DNA of 41,840 nt, taken from NCBI GenBank assembly GCA_038326655.1, contig JBBQKG010000027.1, positions 1-41,840 on the forward strand. Direction: 5' to 3'. The stretch's first letter is position 1. The number at the start of each line of letters is the position of its first letter. The notes under the pieces were generated by a model that worked only from the letters and a program-made list of their open reading frames with translations, made no database searches and was not told the origin of the DNA. This DNA is from JBBQKG01 sp038326655 (GTDB lineage Bacteria > Actinomycetota > Thermoleophilia > Solirubrobacterales > JBBDJG01). The position numbers and the translations under genes are program-made. Positions 1 to 6,589 of the stretch are shown here, piece after piece.

Positions 1-42
1 CTGCGCGACAAGGACCTCGGCTCTCCGCCGCCGCACGACTGA
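1..42 (+). CDS. istB: IstB-like transposition helper ATPase, C-terminal tail (5' truncated by window)
   Basis: Only 13 codons and the TGA stop are inside the window; the tail reads LRDKDLGSPPPHD. IstB proteins end shortly after a conserved SYRLR-K motif, and LRDK fits the second half of that motif. The terminal repeats that normally follow istB begin 16 bp downstream. IstB is the AAA+ ATPase that assists the IstA transposase. The call depends on this context more than on the few residues visible, and it should be confirmed with upstream sequence. Confidence 0.5.
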   Translation: MRDKDLGSPPPHD

Positions 43-140
43 CGTCCAGATCGAGGTGGTCCACTTTTCACCGGCGCGCCCTCAAAGGGGGGTGCATTTT
101 CAACCGGCGCAGGGGGGTGCGTCTTCAACCGGCCTTGACA
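1..140 (+). mobile_element. Right end of an IS21-family insertion sequence (partial)
   Basis: The stretch carries the last codons of an istB-like gene followed by three imperfect 19-bp direct repeats at 58-76, 91-109 and 116-134, with core GGTGCATTTTCAACCGGCG. It closes with TTGACA at 135-140. IS21-family elements typically carry several terminal transposase-binding repeats and end in a 5'-TG...CA-3' dinucleotide, so I place the element boundary at 140. The left end, istA and most of istB lie outside the window, so target duplication cannot be checked. The assignment rests on terminal organisation and the short istB tail. Confidence 0.62.
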
Positions 141-589
141 GGGAGGCGTTCAGCCTCTGGGTCCGCGCTACAGCAGGGGTTGCGAGGCACGAACCGATGT
201 CCTGTGGCGGCGCATCCTATTGCGTTCGCCCCACAGAACGCGCGCGCCTCCTGAAGCATGGATCGCTCAGCTCGCTCTCCAGCGATTCTTTGAAAGATGA
301 AACTGTTGACTCAGATCCCAGCCGACCCGCCACTGCTCGCCGACTCGGGCGCGGCTACAGCACGGACGCGTGGTTTGGCGCTTTGCTATCGCCGTCTGGT
401 GGGCTGAAGCCCGGCTCGCGCCAAAGCGACGCGGACGGTTCTGGGAATCCGTCGCCTCGACCGTTCCGCGAGGGCATTGCAGACGATCGCAAGCGACACG
501 ACAGCAGCGATCTCCATAGACCCTCCTGTACCCGCGCTGTTCGCCTACAAACCGCACTCAAACAGTGCGGCGCAAAAGGGAGGCGCACG
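141..589. other. Non-coding or degraded stretch after the IS end
   Basis: No reading frame here resembles a known protein on either strand. The frame open across it on the plus strand has no coherent domain. A TTGACT hexamer near 306 could be a -35 element, but I see no convincing -10 partner. The base composition is visibly less GC-rich than the housekeeping part of the window, in line with acquired or decaying DNA. Confidence 0.4.
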
Positions 590-779
590 ATGCGCAGATT
601 CACTCGAGTAGGCGCCACGTTCGCGACGGTCGCGGCATTGGCAGGCGGAACCACGGTTGGCGGTATCGCGATGGCCACCCGCACAAGACAGGTCGCGACT
701 GCGTTGACCACGCAGACCACGCCAAGGGCAACTGGGCGACCCCGGCAACGGGCAGGGCCACGTCTGGAACGACGTTTAG
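590..779 (+). pseudogene. Possible small secreted protein, frame-broken
   Basis: A GGGAGG Shine-Dalgarno sits 6 nt before the ATG at 590. The ATG opens a convincing signal-peptide start: MRRFTR followed by a small-residue hydrophobic stretch to about residue 29. The frame then becomes low-complexity Arg-rich sequence. The two other frames carry more protein-like pieces: a His/Asp-rich segment near 690-730 and a Gly/Asn-rich tail GNGQGHVWNDV ending at TAG 777-779. This fits a short secreted protein broken by two frameshifts, but no family is recognised. It could also be an intact gene whose tail is simply unusual. Confidence 0.3.
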
Positions 780-795
780 GTCGTAGGGCAGTCCG

Positions 796-963
796 CAAGG
801 TCAGTCCGCGTCCGCGTATTCCGCCATCGGTTCGATCTGAGGTATGGAGGCGAGACAGTGGCCGCTGCGTCGGGGTGCGGGGCACAAGAGCTGCTCGAGT
901 TCGACCACATCATTCCGCTCTCCAGAGGGGGGGCCCGCGACGAACGAGACCAAAGTCCGTTAG
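796..963 (+). pseudogene. HNH endonuclease remnant, two frameshifts, C-terminus missing
   Basis: Pieces of an HNH nuclease domain are spread over three frames. The first reads RIPPSVRSEVWRRDSGRCV. After a shift at the G4 tract 872-875 it continues CGAQELLEFDHIIPLSRGG, which holds the zinc-ribbon-like CxxC half and the catalytic DHIIPLSRGG motif. A second shift in the G7 tract 927-933 gives ATNETKVR and a TAG at 961-963. The third part of the fold (the usual N-LQLLC--CN segment) is absent. Both breaks fall in G homopolymers, so a sequencing error is possible for the frameshifts but would not restore the missing C-terminus. A terminator follows 9 nt after the stop. Confidence 0.6.
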
Positions 964-971
964 CACCGTTG

Positions 972-999
972 AAAGGCCCGCTTCGGCGGGTCTTTCCTT
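972..999 (+). terminator. Intrinsic terminator with TTCG tetraloop
   Basis: A 10-bp stem, 972-981 paired with 986-995, closes over a TTCG loop and includes one G-T pair. The closing A-T pairs supply the start of a T-rich tail (TCTTTCCTT). It separates the HNH remnant from the NTF2-like gene that follows and would stop transcription coming from the IS side. Confidence 0.75.
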
Positions 1000-1021
1000 G
1001 CGCGCATCCTTGCTTCGGCGG

Positions 1022-1027
1022 GATACT
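1022..1027 (+). promoter_or_regulatory. Candidate -10 element of a leaderless-type promoter
   Basis: GATACT lies 9 nt before the ATG at 1037. The usual distance from -10 to the transcription start would put the mRNA 5' end within a few bases of the start codon. There is no Shine-Dalgarno. The same block (GCGGGATACT, then GCGCGGGC, then ATG) precedes the next NTF2-like gene at 1487, which supports a functional role. A weak TTGCGC at 998-1003 could be the -35. Confidence 0.4.
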
Positions 1028-1036
1028 GCGCGGGCA

Positions 1037-1462
1037 ATGTCGCAGAAGAACGTGGAGATCGTGCAAGGTGCCTTCCAGGCGCTCAATCGACGCGACGTCG
1101 ATGCCTTCCTCGAAAGCGTCGATCCACAGGTCGTCCAGGACTGGTCGAGAGCGACCGGTCCGCAACAAGGGATCTACCGCGGGCGGGACGAGGTCGCGCG
1201 GTTCCTTCGGTCGTGGTGGGACGCCTTCGACGAGTCGGTCCTCATCGTTGATGAACTCGTCGACGCCGGGGATCAAGTAGTCGCCGCGTTCCACGGACGT
1301 CAGCGAGGCAGGGCGAGCGGTGCTGAAGTCGAGGGGCGTGGCTCCGTGCTGGTCTGGAAGTTTCGAGACGGCAAGGTGGTCTCGACAGCGCTCTACCAGA
1401 AGCTTGCCGAAGCCCTCGAAGCTGTCGGCCTGTCGGAGCAAGACGCTCACGCCGACTCCTGA
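1037..1462 (+). CDS. NTF2/SnoaL-like domain protein
   Basis: The product is 141 residues, the usual size of a single cone-shaped NTF2-like fold. It starts MSQKNVEIVQGAF, then NRRDVDAFLESVDP, typical of the SnoaL-like family that is very abundant in Thermoleophilia-type actinobacteria. Later landmarks are the GRDEVARFLRSWW helix, the VDAGDQVVA strand and the WKFRDGKVV hairpin. Members bind small hydrophobic ligands or act as isomerases or cyclases; no substrate can be named here. The frame is open upstream to position 56, but that extension passes through the HNH remnant and a terminator, so I start at ATG 1037. A paralogue follows 24 bp after the stop. Confidence 0.85.
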   Translation: MSQKNVEIVQGAFQALNRRDVDAFLESVDPQVVQDWSRATGPQQGIYRGRDEVARFLRSWWDAFDESVLIVDELVDAGDQVVAAFHGRQRGRASGAEVEGRGSVLVWKFRDGKVVSTALYQKLAEALEAVGLSEQDAHADS

Positions 1463-1470
1463 GCCTGCGG

Positions 1471-1476
1471 GATACT
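1471..1476 (+). promoter_or_regulatory. Candidate -10 element of a leaderless-type promoter (second copy)
   Basis: GATACT lies 10 nt upstream of ATG 1487, inside a block almost identical to the one before the gene at 1037; the only differences are one inserted T and one A/G change before the ATG. It occupies nearly the whole 24-bp spacer between the two paralogues, so the second gene appears to carry its own promoter rather than depend on read-through. Confidence 0.4.
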
Positions 1477-1486
1477 TGCGCGGGCG

Positions 1487-1882
1487 ATGTCACAGGAGAA
1501 CGTCAAACTGGTTTACCGGGCCTATGACTCCTTGAACCAGCGCGACCCCGACGCAGTGCTGGCACTGATGGACGACGACGTGGAGATCATCCCGCGCACG
1601 GCTGCCATAGAGGGCAGCTGGCACGGCCACGAAGGAGTGCGCCAATGGTGGAAAAACATGCTCGACGTCTGGCCCGACCTCACCGTGGAGGTTGTCGAAG
1701 CGCGCGATCTTGGCGAGCTGGCGCTCGCAGCCGTGCACCTTCGCGGGCACGGCGCGGGCAGTGACCTTCCCTCGGACGCGACGGTCTGGCAGGTAAGCCG
1801 GTGGCGGGAGGGGAAGTGCGTCTGGTTGGCGAACTTCGACACGCCCGGCGAAGCCCTCAAAGCAGCCGGGGTGTCGGAGTAG
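1487..1882 (+). CDS. NTF2/SnoaL-like domain protein (paralogue of the preceding gene)
   Basis: The product is 131 residues and begins MSQENVKLVYRAYDSLNQRD, followed by ALMDDDVEI, HGHEGVRQWWKNMLDVWPDL, VEVVEARDLGE and the closing WREGKCVWLANF / EALKAAG segments, a complete single NTF2-like domain. It is a divergent tandem paralogue of the gene at 1037. The start ATG directly follows the shared leader block and has no Shine-Dalgarno. Its substrate is unknown; the family includes SnoaL-type cyclases, ketosteroid isomerases and many uncharacterised small-molecule binders. Confidence 0.87.
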   Translation: MSQENVKLVYRAYDSLNQRDPDAVLALMDDDVEIIPRTAAIEGSWHGHEGVRQWWKNMLDVWPDLTVEVVEARDLGELALAAVHLRGHGAGSDLPSDATVWQVSRWREGKCVWLANFDTPGEALKAAGVSE

Positions 1883-1885
1883 GCG

Positions 1886-1933
1886 ATGTCGCAGGAGAAC
1901 GTGGAGATCGCGCGGCGAGGCTGCGAGTTTTGA
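1886..1933 (+). pseudogene. Truncated NTF2-like gene start (15 codons)
   Basis: Three bases after the previous stop, ATG opens MSQENVEIARRGCEF and then a TGA. The first 11 residues match the characteristic N-terminus of the two NTF2-like genes upstream, but nothing of the rest of the fold follows. This is the stump of a third tandem copy, probably left by deletion. It lacks the GATACT block that precedes the intact copies. Confidence 0.65.
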
Positions 1934-1967
1934 CACCGAAAAGCGCCATCTGCGAGAGTCGCCCTTG

Positions 1968-2426
1968 ATGACTTTGCCGGTGAAATCTCGACGGCGAGCA
2001 GGGTTTTACGCGGCGGCATGCATCGGTTCGGTCGTGGCGCTCGCAATCGCCCCGCTTACGCTCGCCGCCAGCCCGGTTCACGGAGCCAAGTACAAGGGGC
2101 ACGTGCGCGGCGCCGGCGTCTCGATCGGCGTCACCTTCAAGGTCTCCCGCTCCGGAACACGGCTCAGCTCGTTTGCGGTCGACGTTCCCAATCTCCCGAA
2201 CAAATGCGGCTATGGCGGTGACGGACAAGTCCGGCCGGGGAAAGCTCGGATCAAAGGCGGCAAGTTCACCTTGACGCTCACCGAAACGATCGGAACCGGC
2301 AAGTCGGTAGCGACAGCGAAGGTCACGGGCCGGTTCAAGTCCGGACGCAAGGAGGCCGGCACGTTCAAGACGATGTCGGGCACCGGCAAGTGCAGCGGTA
2401 GCTTTTCCTATTCGACGGGCGCTTAG
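1968..2426 (+). CDS. Small secreted protein of unknown function
   Basis: The product is 152 residues. A basic N-terminus (PVKSRRR) precedes a hydrophobic segment at about residues 13-34 (AAACIGSVVALAIAPLTLAA), a good signal peptide. The mature part is a basic, Gly/Thr/Ser-rich beta-type domain with two Cys (NKCGYGG and GKCSGSF) that could form a disulfide. Repeated K-T/G-F-strand patterns such as GVTFKVSRSG, GKFTLTL and GRFKSGRKEAGTF suggest a beta sandwich. I do not recognise a named family. A TTG directly before the ATG is an alternative start. It lies alone between the NTF2 stump and the tRNA region. Confidence 0.7.
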   Translation: MTLPVKSRRRAGFYAAACIGSVVALAIAPLTLAASPVHGAKYKGHVRGAGVSIGVTFKVSRSGTRLSSFAVDVPNLPNKCGYGGDGQVRPGKARIKGGKFTLTLTETIGTGKSVATAKVTGRFKSGRKEAGTFKTMSGTGKCSGSFSYSTGA

Positions 2427-2508
2427 CCGGACCTCGGACAGCCGAGAAACGCTCTTCATTGAGAGGGGCCCTCTCTGGACCAGCTGGGCAGCTTCAACTT
2501 CCCCGCCT

Positions 2509-2601
2509 CTACGCGCCGATGACACGAACCGCAAGGTCGCGCACTTCGAGGACCTCGACCGCGTAGTCGGGAAAGACGTCGAACAGGCCTCCCACCCTCC
2601 G
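2509..2601 (-). pseudogene. Internal fragment of an NTF2-like gene, opposite orientation
   Basis: The minus strand encodes GGLFDVFPDYAVEVLEVRDL and ends in a stop at 2509-2511. This aligns without gaps to the LDVWPDLTVEVVEARDL region of the intact gene at 1487-1882, with about 12 of 26 positions identical. No start, N-terminal helix or C-terminal part remains in frame; the adjacent frame continues with EVEAAQL, which could be the shifted continuation. It is read as a decayed fourth family copy, inverted relative to the others. Confidence 0.45.
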
Positions 2602-2655
2602 TTGGGACCACGATAGGCACCACGGCGTTACAGCTGTAGCACTCCGAGAAAGAGA

Positions 2656-2677
2656 AACCCCCGCCAGAGCAGGGGTT
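2656..2677 (-). terminator. Intrinsic terminator downstream of tRNA-Asn
   Basis: On the minus strand a 9-bp stem AACCCCTGC / GCGGGGGTT, with one G-T pair, closes over TCTG and is followed by a T-rich run (TCTCTTTCTC). On the plus strand the wobble pair becomes a C-A mismatch, so the structure is oriented for minus-strand transcripts. It lies 8 nt beyond the tRNA 3' end. Confidence 0.7.
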
Positions 2678-2685
2678 CCGTGAGG

Positions 2686-2758
2686 CTCGGGGGGAGGGAC
2701 TCGAACCCTCAACCTACTGGTTAACAGCCAGTCGCTCTGCCGATTGAGCTACCCCCGA
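2686..2758 (-). tRNA. tRNA-Asn (anticodon GTT)
   Basis: The minus-strand sequence folds into a complete 73-nt cloverleaf. The acceptor stem is TCGGGGG / CCCCCGA, the D stem GCTC / GAGC, the anticodon arm ACTGG-CTGTTAA-CCAGT with anticodon GTT, and the T arm GAGGG-TTCGAGT-CCCTC. The discriminator base is G. The genome continues CCT, so the CCA end is not encoded. The gene lies 80 bp downstream of rpoD on the same strand. Its 3' end faces the accessory stretch at 1-2650, as expected if the tRNA served as an integration target. Confidence 0.96.
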
Positions 2759-2838
2759 CCGTGCTTCCACGGGCGGGAAGCAGGCGGTTGACTCTAGCAT
2801 CGGCTCTGCCCGCACTCGCGCGGGCGCGGCGGTTGGTT

Positions 2839-3738
2839 TCAGTCCTTCAAGGAGTCCTGCAGCGCCCGTGCCATGCGGAATGCCTGGAGCCGCCGGAGGG
2901 TCTTGATCTCCATCTGCCGGATCCGCTCCCGCGTCACGCCGAACTCGTGGCCGACCTGCTCGAGCGTCATCGGCTCGCTTCCGTCGAGGCCGTACCGGAG
3001 CTCGATGATCCTGCGCTCGCGCTCGGGCAGGCCGGCAAGCGTCTTCGCGATGTCCTCTTTCATGATCTTCTCGGCGGCGATCGCCTCCGGCTGGCGCGTC
3101 GGGTCGTCCTCGATGAAGTCGGCCAGCGATGCCTCGGAGTCGCCCATCGGCGCTTCGAGCGAGACCGTCTCGCGCGCGAGCTTCAGCAGCTCGTCGACCT
3201 TGTGCGGCGGCAGGTCGAGCTCCTTGCCGATCTCGGATGGGGTCGGGTCGCGGCCGAAGTTTTGGATCAGCTGGCGTTGCGTGCGCGTGACGCGGTTGAT
3301 CGCGTCGACCATGTGCACCGGGATCCGGATCGTCCGGGCCTGATCGGCGATCGCGCGAGACACGGCCTGGCGGATCCACCACGTCGCGTAGGTGGAGAAC
3401 TTGAAGCCCTTGCGGTAATCGAACTTTTCGACAGCGCGGATCAGGCCCAGGTTGCCCTCCTGGATCAGGTCCAGCAGATTCAGGCCTCGGCCCATGTAGC
3501 GCTTGGCGACCGACACCACGAGGCGGAGGTTCGCCTCGATCAGCGCGTTCTTGGCCCCTTGGTCCCCCTTCTCGATCAGCTTCGCGAGGCGGACCTCGTC
3601 CTTGGCGCTCAGGAGCGAGACGCCGCCGATCTCCTTGAGGTACGTCCTGACGGAGTCGGTGCCGGTTGCGGCCCCGGCGGGCTCGCGCGGCTCGACCGCG
3701 GGATCGTCGAACTTATAGGCGCGCTCGATCGAGTTCAA
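2839..3738 (-). CDS. rpoD: Primary RNA polymerase sigma factor (sigma-70 group, short form)
   Basis: This is the sigma subunit that directs RNA polymerase to housekeeping promoters. The 299 residues carry region 1.2 (about 28-60, SVRTYLKEIG), region 2 (about 66-135, NLRLVVSVAKRYMGRGLNLLDLIQEGN and the DNA-melting FSTYATWWIRQAV), region 3 (about 140-215) and region 4 (about 235-296, with the VTRERIRQMEIKTLRRL helix-turn-helix). The start is a TTG overlapping the dnaG stop (TTGA) behind a GGGAG site. The acidic/basic region 1.1 and the long extension of many actinobacterial primary sigma factors are missing; only about 27 residues precede region 1.2. An upstream in-frame start would lie inside dnaG and encode unrelated Arg-rich sequence. 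The dgt-dnaG-rpoD order is typical. Confidence 0.95.
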   Translation of the reverse strand: MNSIERAYKFDDPAVEPREPAGAATGTDSVRTYLKEIGGVSLLSAKDEVRLAKLIEKGDQGAKNALIEANLRLVVSVAKRYMGRGLNLLDLIQEGNLGLIRAVEKFDYRKGFKFSTYATWWIRQAVSRAIADQARTIRIPVHMVDAINRVTRTQRQLIQNFGRDPTPSEIGKELDLPPHKVDELLKLARETVSLEAPMGDSEASLADFIEDDPTRQPEAIAAEKIMKEDIAKTLAGLPERERRIIELRYGLDGSEPMTLEQVGHEFGVTRERIRQMEIKTLRRLQAFRMARALQDSLKD

Positions 3739-5504
3739 GCGCCTTCGCTCCCGACCGTGGTCTCTTCGGCCGTCAGCTGTGCGATCGTCGCCGTTGCGCG
3801 GCTGCGCTCGAGCGACAGCTCCCACTGTCGCTCGAAGTCCTCTGCCTGTGCTGCACGCTTGATCGCGGCTTCAAGCCTGCGCTGCTCCAGCTGGAGGAAG
3901 CCGACTGCAAGCGCCGTCTCGCTGACGGGCTCGCTCGCGGCACGGACAACGATCTCGCTGACGGTCCTGGCGAGGGCTTCGTCCTCGCTGCTGAGACCGG
4001 CGGTCGGAGAGTCGAAGTGATCACTGATCCAATCGCGCACCCGGCGGAGCACATCCGATGAGAGGTGCTCGTCGGACAGGCGCGCAAGATACTCGCGACC
4101 GCGCTCACCACTCGAGACGCACATCGCGATGAACTTCCGCTCCGCACGCTCGCCTCTGGTGGCGCCACGGCCCTCGGCGATCCGAGGACTGCGCGCCCCC
4201 TGCCGGACATCCGGCTGGGCGAGGAGCGGGGCGAGGAGATGCTCCGAGAGCTGAAGCCGATCCGCCACCTGGCGGACCTGCTCGTCGCGCTCGGCAGAGG
4301 GACCGATACCCGCGAGCACCGGCCGCAGCCCGGCGATCAGCCGGTCCTTTGCGGCCGCCGAACTCACGTCGGCACCCTCCATCACGCTCTCAACCTGGAA
4401 TTGCAAGAACGAGATCGCCTCCCCTGCTCTGATTGCGAAGCTGTCCGGACCTTCCTCCAGCAGGAGGTCACATGGGTCCTTATCGTCCGGCAGCCGCACG
4501 ACCTTGAGGTTGATCCCGCGTCCTGCAGCGGCGCGCTGCACCCGCAGCATCGCCTCCTGGCCCGAGCTGTCGGCGTCGAAGGCGAGCAGGACCTCGCGCG
4601 CAAGGCGTGCGAGCTCGGCGACCTGCTCGTCGGTGAGTGCGGTTCCCATCGAGGCGACCGCGTTCCGGATGCCGGCCTGATGGAGCGCGATCACGTCCGT
4701 GTAGCCCTCGACGACGATCACCCGCCCCTCGCGCGTGGCGTGCGAACGCGCCTCGTCGAGCCCGAAGAGCGACCTGCCCTTGCGGTAGACCGCCGTCTCG
4801 GAGGTGTTGACGTACTTCGGCACCTGCCCGTCGCGCGTGGCCCGCGCGCCGAACCCCAGCACGCGTCCGCGGGGGTCCCGCAGGGGAAACATGATCCTGG
4901 CGCGGAACCGGTCGTACAGGCCGCCGCGGCGCCCTCGCTGCCCCAGCCCGGCGGCCTCCAGCTCGGCCTCCCGAAAGCCCGAGCGCAGCGCGCTCGTGAG
5001 CACGCGGTCCCACGCGCTCGGCGCGTAGCCCACGCCGAACTGCTCGAGCGCCTCGCGGCCGAGGCCGCGTCCCTCCAGATAGGCGCGCGCCTTGGCGGCT
5101 TCCTCGGAGTCCCAGAGGTACCGGGCGTAGAAGCCCGAGGTCTTGCGGAGCAGCTCGTAGAGCCGGTCGCGGTCCCGGCGCCGCTCGGCCTCGGCGGCAT
5201 CGGTCGCGTCGAATCCGAGCTCGACCCCGTATCGGTCGGCCAGCTGCTCGATCGCCTCGCGAAACTCGACACCCTCCTTCTCCTGAAGAAATGTGAAGAC
5301 GTCGCCCCCGGCCTGGCAGCCGAAGCAGTAGTAGAGCTTCTCCGAGGGATCGACCGAGAACGACGGCGTGCGCTCCTCGTGGAACGGGCAGAGCCCGGTG
5401 AAGCGGGCGCCACGGCGCCGCAACTCGGTGTAGCCTTGGATCACCTCGACGATGTCGGCCGCGGCACGCACGCGCTCCAGCGACTCGGAGCTGATTCTGC
5501 TCAT
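3735..5504 (-). CDS. dnaG: DNA primase
   Basis: DnaG synthesises RNA primers at the replication fork. The 589-residue protein has the N-terminal zinc ribbon (C39, H42, C60, C63). The catalytic TOPRIM core runs from about 260 to 345, with the VVEGYTD glutamate (E266) and the LLAFDADSSG aspartates (D310, D312). The core includes the RARIMFPLRDPRGRVLGFGAR segment. A helical C-terminal region for helicase binding follows. Length and domain order are normal. Its ATG directly abuts the dgt stop, and its stop overlaps the rpoD TTG, so the three genes are likely one transcript with coupled translation. Confidence 0.97.
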   Translation of the reverse strand: MSRISSESLERVRAAADIVEVIQGYTELRRRGARFTGLCPFHEERTPSFSVDPSEKLYYCFGCQAGGDVFTFLQEKEGVEFREAIEQLADRYGVELGFDATDAAEAERRRDRDRLYELLRKTSGFYARYLWDSEEAAKARAYLEGRGLGREALEQFGVGYAPSAWDRVLTSALRSGFREAELEAAGLGQRGRRGGLYDRFRARIMFPLRDPRGRVLGFGARATRDGQVPKYVNTSETAVYRKGRSLFGLDEARSHATREGRVIVVEGYTDVIALHQAGIRNAVASMGTALTDEQVAELARLAREVLLAFDADSSGQEAMLRVQRAAAGRGINLKVVRLPDDKDPCDLLLEEGPDSFAIRAGEAISFLQFQVESVMEGADVSSAAAKDRLIAGLRPVLAGIGPSAERDEQVRQVADRLQLSEHLLAPLLAQPDVRQGARSPRIAEGRGATRGERAERKFIAMCVSSGERGREYLARLSDEHLSSDVLRRVRDWISDHFDSPTAGLSSEDEALARTVSEIVVRAASEPVSETALAVGFLQLEQRRLEAAIKRAAQAEDFERQWELSLERSRATATIAQLTAEETTVGSEGA

Positions 5505-6563
5505 CTAATCCCGGAATTCCTTCGGCACCGTGAGCTCCTGGAACTTCCGGATGCAGAAGCGATCGGTCATCCCGGCGATGTAGTCGGTCACCCGTGTGGC
5601 GGGGTCGGCCCGGTCCGTGCCCGCAACCCACTCGATCGCCTCCGGATGGTCGAGGTAGTGCGCGAAGAGCGCCCGGATCACGCCCGTGACGCGATGCTGC
5701 TCTGCGAGCGCAGCCTCGCCGAGGTACACGTGGTCGAACATGAACCGCCGCAGCCTCCCCATTGCACCGCCCACCTCGGCGCCCTGGGCGATGTCGCCGG
5801 CGCGCTCGGAGTGCTCCACGAGGTCGTGCACGAGCAGGTCGATCCGCTCGCTGCCGGTCTCCCCGAGAATCGCGATCTCCTCGCGGGGAAGGTCGCCCTC
5901 GGTCAGGACTCCGGCGCGCAGCCCGTCGTCGATGTCGTGGTTGATATAGGCGATCCGGTCGACCAGCCGCACGATCTTGCCCTCGAGCGTGGCGGGCTCG
6001 TCGGGGCCGGTGTGCCTCAGGATGCCGTCGCGCACCTCCTCGGTCAGGTTGAGGCCGCACCCGTCCCGCTCGAGGCGCTCGACCACGCGCAGGGACTGCT
6101 CGTTGTGCCGGAAGCGGCGGCCGAAGCGGCCGTGCAGCGCCTCGTCGAGCGCATGCTCACCCGTATGGCCGAAAGGCGGGTGCCCGAGGTCGTGGCCATA
6201 GCCGATCGCCTCCGTGAGATCCTCGTTCAGGCGCAGCGCGCGTGCAACCGTGCGTGAGATCCCGCACGCCTCGAGCGTGTGGGTGAGCCTCGTGCGGTAG
6301 TGGTCGCCCTCCGGCGCGATGAACACCTGCGTCTTGTGCTTGAGCCGCCGAAAGCTCTTGGAGTGCATGATCCGGTCGCGGTCGCGCTGGAAGGACGTGC
6401 GCAAGAGGCACGGATCCTCCGGGTGCTCGCGGTGCGCCGGGTACGATTGCGTCGCGAGCGACGAGAGCTGCTCCGCCTCCAGGGCGCGGATCCGAGCCTC
6501 GAACGAAGATGCCACCTCGCCCCCGGCGAGCGCGTGGTCGAAGTCTGCCGCGTGCGCTTCCAT
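5505..6563 (-). CDS. dgt: Deoxyguanosinetriphosphate triphosphohydrolase-like protein (HD domain)
   Basis: The enzyme hydrolyses dNTPs to deoxynucleoside and triphosphate and so tunes dNTP pools. The 352 residues contain the family signature DPCLLRTSFQRDRDRI-HSKSFRRLKHKTQVF at about 50-82, then the metal-binding H95 (RLTHTLE) and the HD pair H124-D125 (GHDLGHPPFGHTGE), and a conserved later Asp (IAYINHDIDDG). Deoxyguanosinetriphosphatase-like proteins of this size precede dnaG in many actinobacteria. The start ATG lies only 26 bp from the divergent antiporter start, so its promoter must overlap that gene or be very compact. A later GTG (about residue 17) is a possible alternative. Confidence 0.93.
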   Translation of the reverse strand: MEAHAADFDHALAGGEVASSFEARIRALEAEQLSSLATQSYPAHREHPEDPCLLRTSFQRDRDRIMHSKSFRRLKHKTQVFIAPEGDHYRTRLTHTLEACGISRTVARALRLNEDLTEAIGYGHDLGHPPFGHTGEHALDEALHGRFGRRFRHNEQSLRVVERLERDGCGLNLTEEVRDGILRHTGPDEPATLEGKIVRLVDRIAYINHDIDDGLRAGVLTEGDLPREEIAILGETGSERIDLLVHDLVEHSERAGDIAQGAEVGGAMGRLRRFMFDHVYLGEAALAEQHRVTGVIRALFAHYLDHPEAIEWVAGTDRADPATRVTDYIAGMTDRFCIRKFQELTVPKEFRD

Positions 6564-6589
6564 GTGTTCGATTCTCGCACCCTTCCACG

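Noticed and set aside
56..1036. A single 468-residue open frame running from 56 into the NTF2-like gene
   Set aside because: The upstream part crosses the IS repeats, an HNH remnant that is coding in other frames and an intrinsic terminator; only the part from ATG 1037 resembles a protein family.
2629..2638. TACAGCTGTA palindrome
   Set aside because: It is a 10-bp palindrome in a decayed stretch, not near any gene start, so there is no functional argument.
4065..6257. 730-residue plus-strand open frame opposite dnaG and dgt
   Set aside because: It is antisense to two clear genes. Long antisense frames are expected in GC-rich DNA with strong third-position bias, and the translation shows no domain.
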